This document shows, piece by piece, positions 19,736 to 30,381 of a stretch of 64,000 bases of DNA. Origin of the DNA: Conexibacter woesei Iso977N (GTDB taxonomy: Bacteria; Actinomycetota; Thermoleophilia; Solirubrobacterales; Solirubrobacteraceae); contig NZ_AUKG01000005.1 of the NCBI RefSeq assembly GCF_000424625.1, positions 124,001-188,000 of the forward strand. Reading direction: 5' to 3'. The notes beneath the pieces are model-generated. The model saw only the letters and a list, made by a program, of their open reading frames with translations. It searched no databases and was not told the DNA's origin. The translations under genes were made by a program, and so were the position numbers. Numbering within the stretch: position 1 is the first letter of the stretch; every line of letters starts with the position of its first letter.

Positions 19736-21724
19736 CTAGCCGAACTGCGCGACGGCCGCGTCGAGCGCGACCGGGTGCAGTTCCGGCGCGGCGGCCAGCG
19801 CGTCCGGCAGCGGCTGCGCGTGGACGATCGCCAGCGCGCGCGTCGAGCGGGTCAGGGCGGTGTACAACCCGCCCGGCCCGCCGTCGGGGCGTTCGGCGAG
19901 GATCGCGGCGGGCTCGATGACGAGCACGGCGTCGAACTCGAGGCCCTTGACGGCCTGCAACCCCAGCAGGTCGATGCCGCCGGAGAGGTGCTCGGTCGCC
20001 TCCGCCAGGCCAGCCGCGCGAAGGACATCATGATGCTCCTGCGCCGCCACGACGCCGACCGAGCCGACGCGCTCGCGCAGCGCGGTCGCGACCGCGACGA
20101 CGGCGCCGGCCAGGCCCTCCGCGGGCGTCTCCACCGCCACCGCCGGCCACGGCGCGCTGCGCACCCCGCGCGGCTGCTGCCCGGCGCCCGCCGGCGCGAC
20201 CGTCGCCGCCAGCCGCAGGAAGTCGTCGGGCACGCGGTAGCTCACGCGCAGGTCGGCGACGTCGAAGCGCCCCACGCCCGCCGCCGCGACGACCTCGCCC
20301 CACGACGCCAGCTCGGCGTCCGCGGTCCGCTGCGCGATGTCGCCGAGGATCGTCATCGCGTGCCCGCGCGCCCGGCGCGCCGCCATCCGCAGCTCCATCG
20401 GCGTCAGGTTCTGCGCCTCGTCGACCACGACGTGCCCGTACGTCCGCAGGTCCGGGTCGATCAGCCAGCGCGCCTCGTCCAGCAGCGGCACGTCGGAGTG
20501 CCGCCACGCGTTCCTCGGCCTCGGCGGCCCGCTCGACAGCAGCAGGTCGACCTCGTCGGCCGACAGCAGCCCGGCGGCGCAGGACTCCAGCCGCTCGCGC
20601 CCGCGCAAGGCCATCAGGAACAGCTGATCGGCCGTCACCCGCGGCCAGACCGCGTCGACGAGCTTCCTGTACTCCTTGGTCCTGCGCAGCCCGGCCGGGT
20701 CGTGCGCGCGGCCCGACACCCAGTCGCCGATCTTCGCCCGGAACCGGTCGCGCCCCATCGCGAACGACCGCGTCTGCGACCGCGCGACCTCCACGAGCCG
20801 CGCGACCTCGCTCGGCTCGATCACCAGCAGGTCGCGCCCGAGCCGGATCTTGACCGCCGCCTCCGGCACCTCCACCCGCGCCCACAGCAACCGCGACAAC
20901 AACTCCGCCATCCGGCCGGAGCCCTTCAGCGTCGCCACGTCGGTCGGCTCCGACGCCCGGTCGCCGCGCACCTGCGCCAGGCCGTCGACCGCCTTCTGCT
21001 CGACCGTCGTCTCGCCCAGCGACGGCAGCACCTGCGAGATGTAGGCGATGAACACCTCGTTCGGGCCGACCACCAGCACACCCGCCCGCGCCAAGGCCGG
21101 ATCCGCGTACAGCAGCCACGCCGCGCGGTGCAGCCCGACCGCCGTCTTGCCCGTCCCCGGCCCGCCCTGGATCACCAGCGCGCCGTCCACGTCGCGCGCG
21201 ATCAACCCGTACTGGTCGGGCGTGATCGTGGAGACGATCTGGCGCATCTCCCCCACGCGCTGGCGCGTGATGTCGACGTCGATCGCCGCGTCCAGCGCGC
21301 TCGTGTCGCGCAGCGACTCGTCCACGAAGCCCAGGACCCGCCGGTCCTCGACGTCCAGCCGCCGTCGCGCCGACAGGCCGCGGTGGTCCTCCGGCGTCGC
21401 CGCGTAGAACGGCTCGGCCGCCGGCGCGCGCCAGTTGACCGCCAGCAGGTCGTTGGCCTCGTCGGCGATCGCGTGGCGACCGACATACCGCACAACGCCG
21501 TCGCGCTGGTCGATCCGCCCGAAGTACAGCGGTCCCGACGCAGCGGTGTACAGCCGCAGCCGCTCGCGCCGCATCCGCTCCAGCGCCTCGTTGGCGAACT
21601 CGTCGATCCCCGCGCCGCGCTCGCCGCTCAGCGCCCGCAGGATCGTGTCGTAGGCCACCCACGTCCGGTCCAGATGCGCCTGCTCCGCGGCCAGCTGCTG
21701 CTCGTCGGTCGCGTCCTGGCCCAT
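19736..21724 (-). CDS. HelD/HelR-type UvrD-like ATPase acting on RNA polymerase
   Basis: 662 residues. An N-terminal coiled-coil-like stretch (DEQQLAAEQAHLDRTW, residues 7-22) precedes superfamily 1 helicase motifs: Walker A GGPGTGKTAVGLHRAAW at about 187, Walker B HVVVDEAQNLTPMELR, motif VSYRVPDDFLRLA, and LLGLQAVKGLEFDAVLVIEP with LYTALTRSTRAL near the end. The Tyr/Gly-rich GRIDQRDGVVRYVGRHAI segment is typical of HelD. HelD proteins rescue stalled RNA polymerase and, as HelR, can displace rifamycin. The annotated start follows a leaderless -10 (TAGGGT). Its stop abuts the stop of the convergent Vps62-like gene without a gap. Confidence 0.88.
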   Translation of the reverse strand: MGQDATDEQQLAAEQAHLDRTWVAYDTILRALSGERGAGIDEFANEALERMRRERLRLYTAASGPLYFGRIDQRDGVVRYVGRHAIADEANDLLAVNWRAPAAEPFYAATPEDHRGLSARRRLDVEDRRVLGFVDESLRDTSALDAAIDVDITRQRVGEMRQIVSTITPDQYGLIARDVDGALVIQGGPGTGKTAVGLHRAAWLLYADPALARAGVLVVGPNEVFIAYISQVLPSLGETTVEQKAVDGLAQVRGDRASEPTDVATLKGSGRMAELLSRLLWARVEVPEAAVKIRLGRDLLVIEPSEVARLVEVARSQTRSFAMGRDRFRAKIGDWVSGRAHDPAGLRRTKEYRKLVDAVWPRVTADQLFLMALRGRERLESCAAGLLSADEVDLLLSSGPPRPRNAWRHSDVPLLDEARWLIDPDLRTYGHVVVDEAQNLTPMELRMAARRARGHAMTILGDIAQRTADAELASWGEVVAAAGVGRFDVADLRVSYRVPDDFLRLAATVAPAGAGQQPRGVRSAPWPAVAVETPAEGLAGAVVAVATALRERVGSVGVVAAQEHHDVLRAAGLAEATEHLSGGIDLLGLQAVKGLEFDAVLVIEPAAILAERPDGGPGGLYTALTRSTRALAIVHAQPLPDALAAAPELHPVALDAAVAQFG

Positions 21725-21731
21725 CCGATCC

Positions 21732-21752
21732 ACCCTAGCGAGCAAGTAGGCT
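21732..21752. promoter_or_regulatory. divergent leaderless promoters, HelD-like / PI-PLC gene
   Basis: Only 35 bases separate the two starts. The minus-strand hexamer TAGGGT (21737 to 21732) is seven bases from the HelD-like ATG, and the plus-strand TAGGCT (21747-21752) is seven bases from the GTG at 21760. No ribosome sites are visible. Confidence 0.45.
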
Positions 21753-21759
21753 CGCGCCC

Positions 21760-23901
21760 GTGACCCGGTCACGGCGCGACCTCCTGGCGGTGGTGCTCGG
21801 CGCGCTCGCCGCGCTGGCGGCCGTCGCTGCGATCGTGGCGCTCTACCTGCGCGACGAGGTCGCCGACCGCGACCAGTTCGCCACCCGCGCGACCGCCGCG
21901 CTGCAGGACCCCGCCGTCCGCGAGGTCGCCTCACGCCAGATCGTCATCGGCCTGCTCGAGCGCGGCTCGCCCGACCTCGTCACCGCGCGCCCGCTGCTGG
22001 AGACCGCGGTCGGCGCGGTCGTCGGGACGCCCGCGTTCAACGGCCTCGTCCGCGGCGCCGCGCTGCAGGCGCACTCGCTGCTCTTCGACCGCGACGGCGG
22101 CGCGTTCGTCCTCGACCTCGCCGACACCGGGACCGTCGTCCTGTCGGCGGTGCGCAGCCTCGCGCCCGACGTCGCCAGGCGCCTGCCGCAGAACGCCGAC
22201 ACCACGCTGGTCGACCTGCGCGACCGCACGTTCGCCGACCGCACGCTGCACGCCGCCGACGCGCTCCGGACCTGGGCGCTGATCCTGCCGGTCCTCGCGC
22301 TCGCGCTGCTCGCCGCCGCGCTGGCGCTCGCCCGCGACCGCGGCCGCGTGCTGACCGTCTTCGGCCTCGGGCTCGGCATGGCGGCGATCGTCGCCGAGAT
22401 CGCGCTGGGCACCGCCCGGACGCTCGTCCTGCGCGGGCTGCACGGCAGCGACGCGATCCCGACCGACGACCTGCGCGCAGCGGCCGGCGGCGTCTGGGAC
22501 GCGTTCCTCGGCGACCTCGGCGGCCTGCTGCTGATCGCCGCGGTCGTCGGCTTCGTGCTCGCGGCCGGCGTGCTGAGCGCGATCGACCCCGACGCCGTCC
22601 GCCGCCAGGCGCGGCGCCTGACCGCGCGCCCGCAGGCCTCGCTGGCCCTCGGCGTGCGCGGCGTGCTGATCGCGGGCGCGGGCCTGATCGTGCTCGTCGA
22701 GCCCGACCTGGCGCTCAGGATCATCGCCTACATCTTCGGCGCCGCGATCGTCTACCTGGGCGCGACCGAGCTGCTGACCGCGCTCGGCCGCGCGGGCTTC
22801 CAGTTCCCCGAGCGACACCACCAACAAGCCCCGGCCACGCGCCGCCGCCTGGCGGTCGCCACCGCCGCCGCGGTCCTGACGCTCGTCCTCGCCTCGGCCG
22901 CGGCGGCGCTCGTCCTGCACGAGGGCAGGCAGCGCACGACCGCCGCCGCGCCGCCCGCGGGCTGCAACGGGTCGAAGGCGCTCTGCGATCGGCGACTCAA
23001 CGAGGTCCTGTTCCCCGGCACCCACAACTCGATGGGCGCCGCCGACGTGGCCGGCTGGACGATCCCCGACCAGCGCCGGTCGATCCCGCGCCAGCTCTCC
23101 GACGGGATCCGGCTGTTCCTGTTGGACCCGCACTACGGGCGCACGCTCAGCAGCGGCCGCGTCCAGACCGACTTCGCCGGCGAGGGCCGCGACGCCAACA
23201 AGGTCGCCAGGGAGCTCGACGACGGCGCGCTGAGGGCGCTCGACCGCCTCGGCCTCTCGATCACGCGCACGACGGCGCAGGCGCGCGGCCCGCGCGAGGT
23301 CTGGCTCTGCCACACCGTCTGCGAGCTGGGCGCGACGCGCATGACCGACACGCTGACCCAGATGCGCCGCTACCTGCAGGCCAACCCGGGCGCGGTGCTG
23401 GAGCTCGTGCTGGAGTCCTACGTCAGGGACGAGTCGCTGAAGCAGGCCTTCGACGCGACCGACACCACCAGGTACGCCGAGACGCTGCACCGCGGCGAGC
23501 CGCTGCCCACGCTCGGCGAGCTCGTCAGGTCCGGCAAGCGCATGGTCGTCTTCACCGAGAACGAGCCCGACGGCAGCGTGCCCTGGCTCAGCTCCGCCTT
23601 CGCGTGGATCCAGGACACGCCGCTGGGCAACCGCAACGCGGCCGACTTCACCTGCAGGCGCTACCGCGGCAGCGCCGACAGCCCGATGTTGATGTTGAAC
23701 AACTGGGTCGAGCGCTTCCCGCCGTCGCCGAGCGCGCAGCGCCCCGTCCTCACCAAGGCGTTCCTGACCAAGCGGATCGCCCAGTGCGAGAGGGAGCGCG
23801 GCATGCCCGTGAGCGGCGTGGCCGTGGACTACTACGACGAAGGCGACCTCATCGAGGTCGCCTCCGCCCACAACCAACTGCCGGTGTCCTCGAAGCCCTA
23901 G
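21760..23901 (+). CDS. multi-span membrane protein with C-terminal PI-PLC X-like domain
   Basis: 713 residues, GTG start. Residues 1-390 hold about seven hydrophobic spans (near 8-30, 172-192, 196-216, 253-275, 298-316, 318-340 and 363-387), with an extracytoplasmic loop between the first two. After [13 protein letters not shown], the remainder is a phosphatidylinositol-phospholipase-C X-type domain: [16 protein letters not shown] with His422, [18 protein letters not shown], His518 in [23 protein letters not shown] and [11 protein letters not shown]. The two catalytic histidines are thus present. The domain should face outside and could cleave phospholipids or glycosyl-phosphatidylinositol-like anchors. 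Stop codons of this and the convergent chemoreceptor gene share the bases CTAG. Confidence 0.82.
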   Translation: MTRSRRDLLAVVLGALAALAAVAAIVALYLRDEVADRDQFATRATAALQDPAVREVASRQIVIGLLERGSPDLVTARPLLETAVGAVVGTPAFNGLVRGAALQAHSLLFDRDGGAFVLDLADTGTVVLSAVRSLAPDVARRLPQNADTTLVDLRDRTFADRTLHAADALRTWALILPVLALALLAAALALARDRGRVLTVFGLGLGMAAIVAEIALGTARTLVLRGLHGSDAIPTDDLRAAAGGVWDAFLGDLGGLLLIAAVVGFVLAAGVLSAIDPDAVRRQARRLTARPQASLALGVRGVLIAGAGLIVLVEPDLALRIIAYIFGAAIVYLGATELLTALGRAGFQFPERHHQQAPATRRRLAVATAAAVLTLVLASAAAALVLHEGRQRTTAAAPPAGCNGSKALCDRRLNEVLFPGTHNSMGAADVAGWTIPDQRRSIPRQLSDGIRLFLLDPHYGRTLSSGRVQTDFAGEGRDANKVARELDDGALRALDRLGLSITRTTAQARGPREVWLCHTVCELGATRMTDTLTQMRRYLQANPGAVLELVLESYVRDESLKQAFDATDTTRYAETLHRGEPLPTLGELVRSGKRMVVFTENEPDGSVPWLSSAFAWIQDTPLGNRNAADFTCRRYRGSADSPMLMLNNWVERFPPSPSAQRPVLTKAFLTKRIAQCERERGMPVSGVAVDYYDEGDLIEVASAHNQLPVSSKP

Positions 23902-25781
23902 GCCTCGTAGTACTCCTCGACCACCGTGTCGGCGGCCTCCGGCGCGACCAGCGAGAACTGGCCGACCAGCGTGCGCAGCTCGGTCGCCGTGGCGGCCAGG
24001 GTCTGCGCGGACGCGGCGATCTGCTCCGTCGAGGCCGAGGTCTCCTCGGTCGACGCGCTGACCTGCTGCGTGGCGGCGCTGGTCTGCTCGGCGACGGCCG
24101 CGACCGACGCGACCTCGTGGCCGACCTGCGAGCTCGTCGCGCTCAGCTGCTGCGCGGCGGCGGCGATCTGCGAGACGCGACCGCTCATCTCCTGCACGTG
24201 GTCGTTGATGACGTCGAACGCCTCACGGGCCTGCTCGACGACGGTGGCGCCCTCGTCGGTGCGCTGCCCGCCGAGCTCGACGACCTCGACCGCGTGCTTG
24301 GTCTGGTTCTGGATCTCGCCGATCAGCGTGCTGATCGAGGCCGCGGCCTGCGAGGACTCCTCGGCCAGCTTGCGGACCTCCTCGGCGACCACGGCGAAGC
24401 CGCGGCCCTGCTCGCCGGCGCGGGCGGCCTCGATGGCCGCATTGAGCGCCAGCAGGTTGGTCTGCTCGGCGATCGTCGTGATCGTCGAGACGATCCCGCC
24501 GATCTGCTCGCTCTTGGAGCCGAGGTCACGGATCGCCTCGGTCGCCTCGGTCGAGGCGTTGCGCACGGCGGCCATCGCCTCGGTGGCCTTGGCGACCGAC
24601 GCGGCGCCGGTCGTCGCGACCTCGCGGGCCGACTCGGCGGCGCGGGCGGTCTCGGCGGCGGACTCGGCGGAGTTGCGGGTGGCCTCGGCCATCTCGTCGG
24701 TCAGGCGGCGCGCGCCCTCGACGGTGTTGACCTGCTTCTCGGCGCCGTGGGCGACCTCGCCGATCGCGTGGGCGATCTCGCCGACGGCACGGCCGGCCTC
24801 ACCGGAGGTGGACGCCATCTGCTCGGAGGCCGAGGACAGGACGGCGGCGCTCTCGCCGACGCGGCCGATCATGCCGGCCAGCGAGTCCAGGGACTGGTTG
24901 TAGGACTCGATCGACGCGGCGGTGTCGGTCGTGATCTCGTCGACCATCTCGGCGATGTCGCCGATCTCGTCGCCCGAGGTGCGGCCGCCCGGGTGGGTGA
25001 CGACGGCGGCGCGGCGGGTCAGGTCGCCCTCGGAGATCCCGACGAGGCCGTCGCGCAGCGAGGCGGTGTCGTTCTTGCGCAGCGAGGTGAGCTGCTTGCG
25101 GATCTGCTGGACGCCGTTCTTGACCTGCTGGGAGATCAGCAGCGCGGCGGCGAGGCCGAGGACGATCGCCAGGGCCAGGGCGCCGAAGATCAGCGTGCGG
25201 CCGGAGCTGTAGGAGCTCTTGATGTCCTTGACGGCGGCCTTGGCGTTCTTGTCGCTCGAGGTCGTCATCTGGTTGGACGCGGTGTCGATCGTCTGGATGT
25301 CGCCGGCCAGCTTGACGCCGTAGGTCGCGTTGCGCGGGTCGTTGGGCTTCAGACCCATGATGACCTTGAGGTCGGCGTTGTAGTTCTTGACGCCGCTCGC
25401 GATCTTCGTGACGTAGGACTGCACGTTCTTGGGCGCGCCGGCGAGCATCGGGATGACGCTCTTGAGCGTCTTCTGGTCCTTGCCGATCTGCTTGACGAGC
25501 GCGGTGGTGCGCTTGTCCTTGCCGGCCGCGGCGAGGTCGCCGGCGTGCTCGGCCACGACCGTGTTGTAGGTCATGCTCTGGAGCGCCAGGTCCTTGGCGA
25601 CGCCGTTGACGTAGATCGCGACGGTGGTCGGCGTGTACGTCTGGGTGTAGAGCTTGGAGCCCTGGTCCTTGACGTCGCCCAGGCGGCCGACGGCGAGGAA
25701 CGCGATGATCGCGGTCAGCGCGATCAGCAAGAAGGTGCTGGCGAGCAGCTTGGTGCGGATGGAGAGACGCAGGGCGCCCAT
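23898..25781 (-). CDS. methyl-accepting chemotaxis protein
   Basis: 627 residues. One transmembrane span at 10-32, a four-helix-bundle-type periplasmic sensor (33-190), a second span around 193-217 ([19 protein letters not shown]), a HAMP domain (about 218-290, [13 protein letters not shown]) and a long signalling coiled coil with the conserved hairpin tip [20 protein letters not shown]. The C-terminal EEYYEA may act as a tether for CheR or CheB. No other chemotaxis gene lies in the window, so it is an orphan receptor here. GAGGT precedes the ATG. Confidence 0.95.
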   Translation of the reverse strand: MGALRLSIRTKLLASTFLLIALTAIIAFLAVGRLGDVKDQGSKLYTQTYTPTTVAIYVNGVAKDLALQSMTYNTVVAEHAGDLAAAGKDKRTTALVKQIGKDQKTLKSVIPMLAGAPKNVQSYVTKIASGVKNYNADLKVIMGLKPNDPRNATYGVKLAGDIQTIDTASNQMTTSSDKNAKAAVKDIKSSYSSGRTLIFGALALAIVLGLAAALLISQQVKNGVQQIRKQLTSLRKNDTASLRDGLVGISEGDLTRRAAVVTHPGGRTSGDEIGDIAEMVDEITTDTAASIESYNQSLDSLAGMIGRVGESAAVLSSASEQMASTSGEAGRAVGEIAHAIGEVAHGAEKQVNTVEGARRLTDEMAEATRNSAESAAETARAAESAREVATTGAASVAKATEAMAAVRNASTEATEAIRDLGSKSEQIGGIVSTITTIAEQTNLLALNAAIEAARAGEQGRGFAVVAEEVRKLAEESSQAAASISTLIGEIQNQTKHAVEVVELGGQRTDEGATVVEQAREAFDVINDHVQEMSGRVSQIAAAAQQLSATSSQVGHEVASVAAVAEQTSAATQQVSASTEETSASTEQIAASAQTLAATATELRTLVGQFSLVAPEAADTVVEEYYEA

Positions 25782-25896
25782 GAGTTGAACTACCTCTGTT
25801 CGGGAGAAGGTACGACGGCTCCCCCGTTGGTCGGCGCCTAGGCACGGCGATGCAGGCGGCTCGACACATGGCCCATTCGCGTCGGGGATCCCCCGG

Positions 25897-27384
25897 TCAG
25901 GGGATGAGGCTGAACTGCTCCTGGCCGATCACCGGACGTAGCGCCGCGGCCTCGGGGCGCTGCGCGAAGGCCTGGCGCAGGACGTCGCCGCCGAGCGCGT
26001 TGCCCAGCGCGGCCATGATCATCCCCTGGTCGAGGGAGAGGTAGCTGCCCGACGGCTGCAAGGTGGTGGTGTTGACGCTGTCGCGGAAGCCCCACCTGTC
26101 GTACATGCCGGGGATCGCGCGGAGCTTGGCGAGGTCCTGGACCGTCTGCTGGGGCGCGTAGCGCAGCGCCAGGAACGCGGCGTGCGGCGTCACGACGCCG
26201 TTCCTGTAGGCACTGGCCGGCGGGTCCGGCTGCGCGGGGCGCCCGCCGCTGCCGTCGCAGCCCGGGAAGCCGTGGTCGACGAGCGTCCCGTCTTCGTTGG
26301 AGGGGTTGCCGTTGGGGTCCATGCCGGCCGCGTCGACGCCGTAGGCGCCGTAGCCGCCCTCGGGCGTGTTGGAGGGGCTGAAGCCCCAGAGGCCGTAGCC
26401 GGCGTCGACCAGACCGTGGTGGATCTGGGCCTGGACCGTGCGCGGGTGGTTGAGGCCCCACGAGCGCGGGCCCCATTGCTCCTCGGGGACGAAGAGGTCG
26501 GGCATCAGCGCCTCGAACATCGACCCGCCCCACGACGGCACCAACTTGGTGTTGTTGTAGGTGTAGGCGCCCTCGTAGACCGGGATGCCGTAGTAGGTGC
26601 GCGTGGTGCCGGTCGGCTTCTGCTCCTGGAAGGAGTAGTCACAGGTGTCGGGGAACGTGCGCCAACGGCCGTAGTACTCCTTCGGCGGCAGCTGGCCCCT
26701 GCTGATCCCGAGGTAGTCGACGATCCGGGACTCGGAGACCAGCGTGTCGTAGCAGCACGGCGACGCCGCCGGGTCGTCCGGGCGGTAGTGGAAGAGCACG
26801 CGGTTGACGTCGGGCCGGTAGTAGAACCCGAAGTTCATCGCGTCGTAGAGCGTGCCCGCGCGGCGCGACAGCTGCGGGACCGCACGCTGGACGATCCGCA
26901 GGCCGACGGCCAGCCAGCCGTTGTCGACGCTGCTCAAGATGGGGTGGAACTCCTGGGACGGGTCCGGCGGCCAGGCGGTGAGCTTCGCGCCCGTCGTGTG
27001 GTCGTACCAGTTGTAGTACTGGCCGGTGTCGCCGTAGCGCTCCATGTGCTCGAGCGTGGTGATGGTCCTGCTCAGGCGGGCGACGAGCTCGCGGTCGCCG
27101 ATGATGCCGAGGCGGCGCGCGGCGACCGCCGACCACAGGTAGGCGCCGATGTTGGTGGTGCTGGTCTGGACCGACGTGGTGCCGTCGGCGTTCAGCGAGT
27201 CCGCGGGCAGGCCGGAGGTCGCGTCGGTCATCGCGGTCAGCGACGCCCACGTGCGCGCCGCGTCCTCGCGCAGCTGCTGTTGTGGTTGTTGATGCTGCTG
27301 GCCGCCGCCCGCGTGCGCCACCGGCGCGCAGGCGATCGTCAGCAGCGCGGCAAGCGCCGCCATCCTCCCGACCCAGGACCGCAT
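25897..27384 (-). CDS. secreted glycoamylase-like (GH144-type) glycoside hydrolase
   Basis: 495 residues with a signal peptide ([18 protein letters not shown], cleavage after AHA at about 25) and a short Gln-rich linker. The mature protein is an alpha/alpha barrel of the Glycoamylase-like family (PF10091/GH144, related to the end domain of cyclic beta-glucan synthases): [34 protein letters not shown], the hallmark [28 protein letters not shown] and [13 protein letters not shown]. Enzymes of this group act on beta-1,2-glucans, but other glucans are possible. It would act outside the cell. The next gene upstream, also secreted, lies only 54 bases away. Confidence 0.85.
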   Translation of the reverse strand: MRSWVGRMAALAALLTIACAPVAHAGGGQQHQQPQQQLREDAARTWASLTAMTDATSGLPADSLNADGTTSVQTSTTNIGAYLWSAVAARRLGIIGDRELVARLSRTITTLEHMERYGDTGQYYNWYDHTTGAKLTAWPPDPSQEFHPILSSVDNGWLAVGLRIVQRAVPQLSRRAGTLYDAMNFGFYYRPDVNRVLFHYRPDDPAASPCCYDTLVSESRIVDYLGISRGQLPPKEYYGRWRTFPDTCDYSFQEQKPTGTTRTYYGIPVYEGAYTYNNTKLVPSWGGSMFEALMPDLFVPEEQWGPRSWGLNHPRTVQAQIHHGLVDAGYGLWGFSPSNTPEGGYGAYGVDAAGMDPNGNPSNEDGTLVDHGFPGCDGSGGRPAQPDPPASAYRNGVVTPHAAFLALRYAPQQTVQDLAKLRAIPGMYDRWGFRDSVNTTTLQPSGSYLSLDQGMIMAALGNALGGDVLRQAFAQRPEAAALRPVIGQEQFSLIP

Positions 27385-27438
27385 GCCACGCGCGATACCC
27401 CAGGGCGCGACGCACCGAAACCGGCGTCTGTCAGGCGG

Positions 27439-29181
27439 CTAGCGCCTCTTCTTCTTGGCCCTGGTGGCCCTGATCGTCAGGACCTTGGTCGAGATGACCT
27501 TCGTCCTGCCGTTGGCCTGCACCTCGCTGGTCACGAAGTCGACCTTGATCCTGCCGAGCTTCCTGAGGATCCGCTGGCCGAGCCGGTTGAGCCTGATCGT
27601 GACCTTCTTGGACTGGCCGCCGTGCAACACCAACGACTTGGTCGCGAGCACCTGCGGCCTGTGCTTCCTCTTCCTGGCCGCCCCGACGCGGGACGGGAAG
27701 CCCTTGACGTACTCGTGGGACTGGACGAGGTAGATCAGCGAGCAGCGCGCCTCCGGCGGGCCGACGCAGATCTGGTTGGTGTTGATCGCGCCGTTGTTGG
27801 TCTGAGGCGGGTCGGCGTGGGCGGTGCCGACCGACGCGGGCCTGAGGACGACCGGCGGCCTGGACGAGGCGGGCGTCGTGGCCACGGGCGCCGGCGTGCT
27901 CGGCGTCGCGGTCACCGCGCCGCCACCGCCGCCGCCACCGCTCGTCGTGCCGGCGCCGCCGCCGCCCGTCGTGACGGGCGCGCCGATCACCCCGGCCAGG
28001 CGGTTGAGCGTCCCGGCCCCGGTGGTGAACCAGACGTCGGTGGCGCTCGCGGTCAGCCCGAGCGGCGCGTCGTTCGAGCCCAGCGGCGTGTAGGTCGCGG
28101 TCGGCGGGTGGCTGTCGTCGCCGGGGACGATCCGGATCAGCGCGTTGCCGGCGCCGTAGGCGTGGAAGTTGGTCACCCAGATCGTGCCGTCCGGCGCCGC
28201 GGTGATCGTCCGCGGCGCGGCGGCCGCGAGGGAGGGGTCGATCGAGGCCACCGTGAACTGCGTGAACGTGTGGGTCGCCGGGTCGAACGTGCCGATCTTC
28301 CTGTTGAGGTAGTTGGTGAACCAGATCTTGCCGTCGGGGGCGACCGCGACGTCGGTGATGCCCTGGCCGGTGTAGGAGCCGCTGCACGGGTTGGTCGCTT
28401 CGCAGGGCTGGATCGGGTACTCGGTGTAGTTGTTCCCGGTGCCCACGTAGGTGCCGATCCGGTAGCCGGGGTTGCCCGCGTCGGACTCCGCGAACCACGG
28501 CAGGCCGCCGGCATCGACCGCGATCCCCATCGGCTGCGCGGCGTAGCGCAGCGAGTCGAGCTGGGTCTGGCCGTTCTGGGCCGCGATGTTGGGGCCTTCG
28601 AGGAGCGCGCCGTCGTAGTAGGCGATGCGATCGCCCGGGAACCCGGCCGCGTTGCTGTAGCCGTACTCGGTGAGCCACGCGCCACCGTTGGGCGACGCCG
28701 CGACGTCCCAGAGGTCGGTCGGCGTGGACAGGCCGCCCGAGGCGATGCCGGTCGTCGTCCCGGGCTGGGTCGCCGAGGGCGTGAACATGCCGTAGCCGCC
28801 GTCGCTGCGGACGTAGTAGATGTGGTCGTCGACCTTGTTGTAGGTCAACGAGCGCAGCTGGTTGGCGCAGCAGCTCGTGGCCGGCGCGTCGGGCGTCGGG
28901 TAGGTCGTGATGCCGTCGCTGGTGCCGGGGTGGGCGGCGGACGGGTGCAGGCGCCCGATCGACGGCGTCGGCTGCGACGCCGACGAGCCGCCGGCGGGCA
29001 CGTGGTTGGGGCCGGCGGCGCCGAACCACACGTCGCCCGCCCCGTCGACGGCCACCCCGAGGTTCGACACGGTGTAGCCCGAGGGCAGCGTGAAGGACTC
29101 CGGCGTGGCCGCCGCGAACGCGGTCGCCGGCAGGGAGAGCAAGGCCGTGCAGAGGCCGGCGAGCATCGCGATCCGTCGCAT
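27439..29181 (-). CDS. secreted Vgb/streptogramin-lyase-like beta-propeller protein
   Basis: 580 residues with a signal peptide ending AFA-A near residue 23. Residues 25-390 form a beta-propeller made of repeated blades of the type DVAVAPDGKIWFTNYLNRK and TITAAPDGTIWVTNFH, as in virginiamycin B lyase-like proteins. A Gly/Thr/Pro linker (about 400-440) leads to a basic C-terminal beta domain with KSLVLHGGQSKKVTIRLN and a K/R-rich end. Streptogramin cleavage is unlikely for a secreted protein with such a tail; binding of cell-surface polymer is a better guess. Probably co-transcribed with the glycoside hydrolase downstream. Confidence 0.78.
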   Translation of the reverse strand: MRRIAMLAGLCTALLSLPATAFAAATPESFTLPSGYTVSNLGVAVDGAGDVWFGAAGPNHVPAGGSSASQPTPSIGRLHPSAAHPGTSDGITTYPTPDAPATSCCANQLRSLTYNKVDDHIYYVRSDGGYGMFTPSATQPGTTTGIASGGLSTPTDLWDVAASPNGGAWLTEYGYSNAAGFPGDRIAYYDGALLEGPNIAAQNGQTQLDSLRYAAQPMGIAVDAGGLPWFAESDAGNPGYRIGTYVGTGNNYTEYPIQPCEATNPCSGSYTGQGITDVAVAPDGKIWFTNYLNRKIGTFDPATHTFTQFTVASIDPSLAAAAPRTITAAPDGTIWVTNFHAYGAGNALIRIVPGDDSHPPTATYTPLGSNDAPLGLTASATDVWFTTGAGTLNRLAGVIGAPVTTGGGGAGTTSGGGGGGGAVTATPSTPAPVATTPASSRPPVVLRPASVGTAHADPPQTNNGAINTNQICVGPPEARCSLIYLVQSHEYVKGFPSRVGAARKRKHRPQVLATKSLVLHGGQSKKVTIRLNRLGQRILRKLGRIKVDFVTSEVQANGRTKVISTKVLTIRATRAKKKRR

Positions 29182-29184
29182 GAT

Positions 29185-29194
29185 GTAGGCCTAC
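29185..29194. promoter_or_regulatory. palindrome GTAGGCCTAC before the beta-propeller gene
   Basis: A perfect 10-base palindrome three bases upstream of the beta-propeller start, within the 120-base region shared with the divergent LuxR gene. It could be an operator half of a larger site, possibly for that LuxR regulator; evidence is the symmetry and position only. Confidence 0.3.
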
Positions 29195-29301
29195 CAGTTC
29201 CCGGTGCCCAGAGGAAGCGGCCGCCGCGCCAGATACGCAACACCACGTAGGCATTGGCCTGGCCGAAGGTCTAGAAGTCGGCTCGACGGGCCGCCGGGCG
29301 T

Positions 29302-30372
29302 GTGGTTGTCTTCGGAGACGTGGCGAACGGAGGACTGCCGGAGCGCGAGCTGCAGGGCCTGCTGGAGCTCCTCGGCGAGGTCCACCATGCCGAGGACCTG
29401 CCCGGGTTCCGCGCCGCGCTGCTCGACGTCCTGCCGCGGGTGATCCCGAACTCGTGCACGTCCTACAACGAGATCGGCGGCGACGGCACGCCGCTCGTGG
29501 CGCTGGTCAACCCGGAGCCGCCGCCGAGCATCCGGGAGTCCTGGGGCCGTTTCGGGCACCAGAACCCGCTCGTCCAGCGCTACCTGCAGACGCGCGACCC
29601 GCGTGCGACGCGGATGTCGGACGTCATCAGCCCCGAGCGCTTCCGCAGGCTCGACCTCTACAGGGAGGTGTTCGTCCCGCTCGGCGTCGAGCACCAGATG
29701 GCGGTGACGCTGCCCGCGCCGCCGCAGCTGGTGATCGGCATCGTCGTCGCCGACGAGCGCGACTTCACCGATCCGCAGAAGCGGATGCTCGACCTCGCCC
29801 GGCCCCACTTGATCCAGGCCCACGCCAACGCGACGCTGCGCGAGCGGCTGCACGACGTGCTCGCCGCGGTCGAGGCAGGCCTCGACGACGGCGGCGAGGC
29901 GCTGGTCGTCACCGACGCGAGCGGCCGCGTGGCGTTCGCCAGCACCGCCGGCCGTGCCGCGCTGCGGCGGCTGGAGCCCGACGCGCTGGTCGATCTGACC
30001 GCGCGCGACACGCCGCCGAACACGGTCGTGGAGACCAGCGACGGCGCGCTACTCGTCCGCCGCCTGGCGCGCCGCGGCGGTGGCGGCGCGGGCGCGACGA
30101 CCGTCCTGGTCTTCGAGCGCCCCGCCCGCAGCGCCTCCCGCGCGCTGCTCGAAGCGCTCGGCCTGTCGCCGCGCGAGGCCGAGGTGCTGCAGCAGATGAT
30201 GCGCGGCCGCACGACCGCCGAGATCGCCACGGCACTGGAGATCTCCCCGCGCACGATCCACAAGCACGCCGAGCGCATCTACGACAAGCTCGGCGTCCAC
30301 GACCGCATCGCAGCCGTGTCCGCCGCCTGGTCAGCCCTCGACGCGGGCAGCGTCACCGCGCCCGCGGCCTGA
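29302..30372 (+). CDS. LuxR-family transcriptional regulator
   Basis: 356 residues. The C-terminal LuxR/NarL helix-turn-helix is clear: LGLSPREAEVLQQMMRGRTT, EIATALEISPRTIHKHAERIY and LGVHDRIAAVSAAW. The N-terminal 220 residues look like a GAF-like or PAS-like sensor of a type common beside such domains (LLEVLPRV-type region at 40, RFGHQNPLVQRYLQTRD, VFVPLGVEHQMAVTLP). No phosphorylatable receiver is seen. The start is uncertain: GTG at 29302, or an in-frame GTG at 29320; neither has a good ribosome site. It is divergent from the two secreted-protein genes and may control them. Confidence 0.88.
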   Translation: MVVFGDVANGGLPERELQGLLELLGEVHHAEDLPGFRAALLDVLPRVIPNSCTSYNEIGGDGTPLVALVNPEPPPSIRESWGRFGHQNPLVQRYLQTRDPRATRMSDVISPERFRRLDLYREVFVPLGVEHQMAVTLPAPPQLVIGIVVADERDFTDPQKRMLDLARPHLIQAHANATLRERLHDVLAAVEAGLDDGGEALVVTDASGRVAFASTAGRAALRRLEPDALVDLTARDTPPNTVVETSDGALLVRRLARRGGGGAGATTVLVFERPARSASRALLEALGLSPREAEVLQQMMRGRTTAEIATALEISPRTIHKHAERIYDKLGVHDRIAAVSAAWSALDAGSVTAPAA

Positions 30373-30381
30373 CCAAGTGCT

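Noticed and set aside
25782..25896. c-di-GMP or other riboswitch before the chemoreceptor gene
   Set aside because: The leader is GC-rich with short hairpins, but the conserved GEMM core segments (GGGCAAACC-like and GGACGCAAAGCC-like) are absent.
25865..25896. Terminator after the glycoside hydrolase gene
   Set aside because: The CCCC/GGGG pairing gives only about 4-5 base pairs and no T-run, too weak to list.
26182..29250. 1022-codon open frame on the plus strand opposite the glycoside hydrolase and beta-propeller genes
   Set aside because: Composition is dominated by Arg, Val, Gly, Ala and Asp runs with no motifs, typical of a GC-driven antisense shadow. The minus-strand genes have signal peptides and family signatures.
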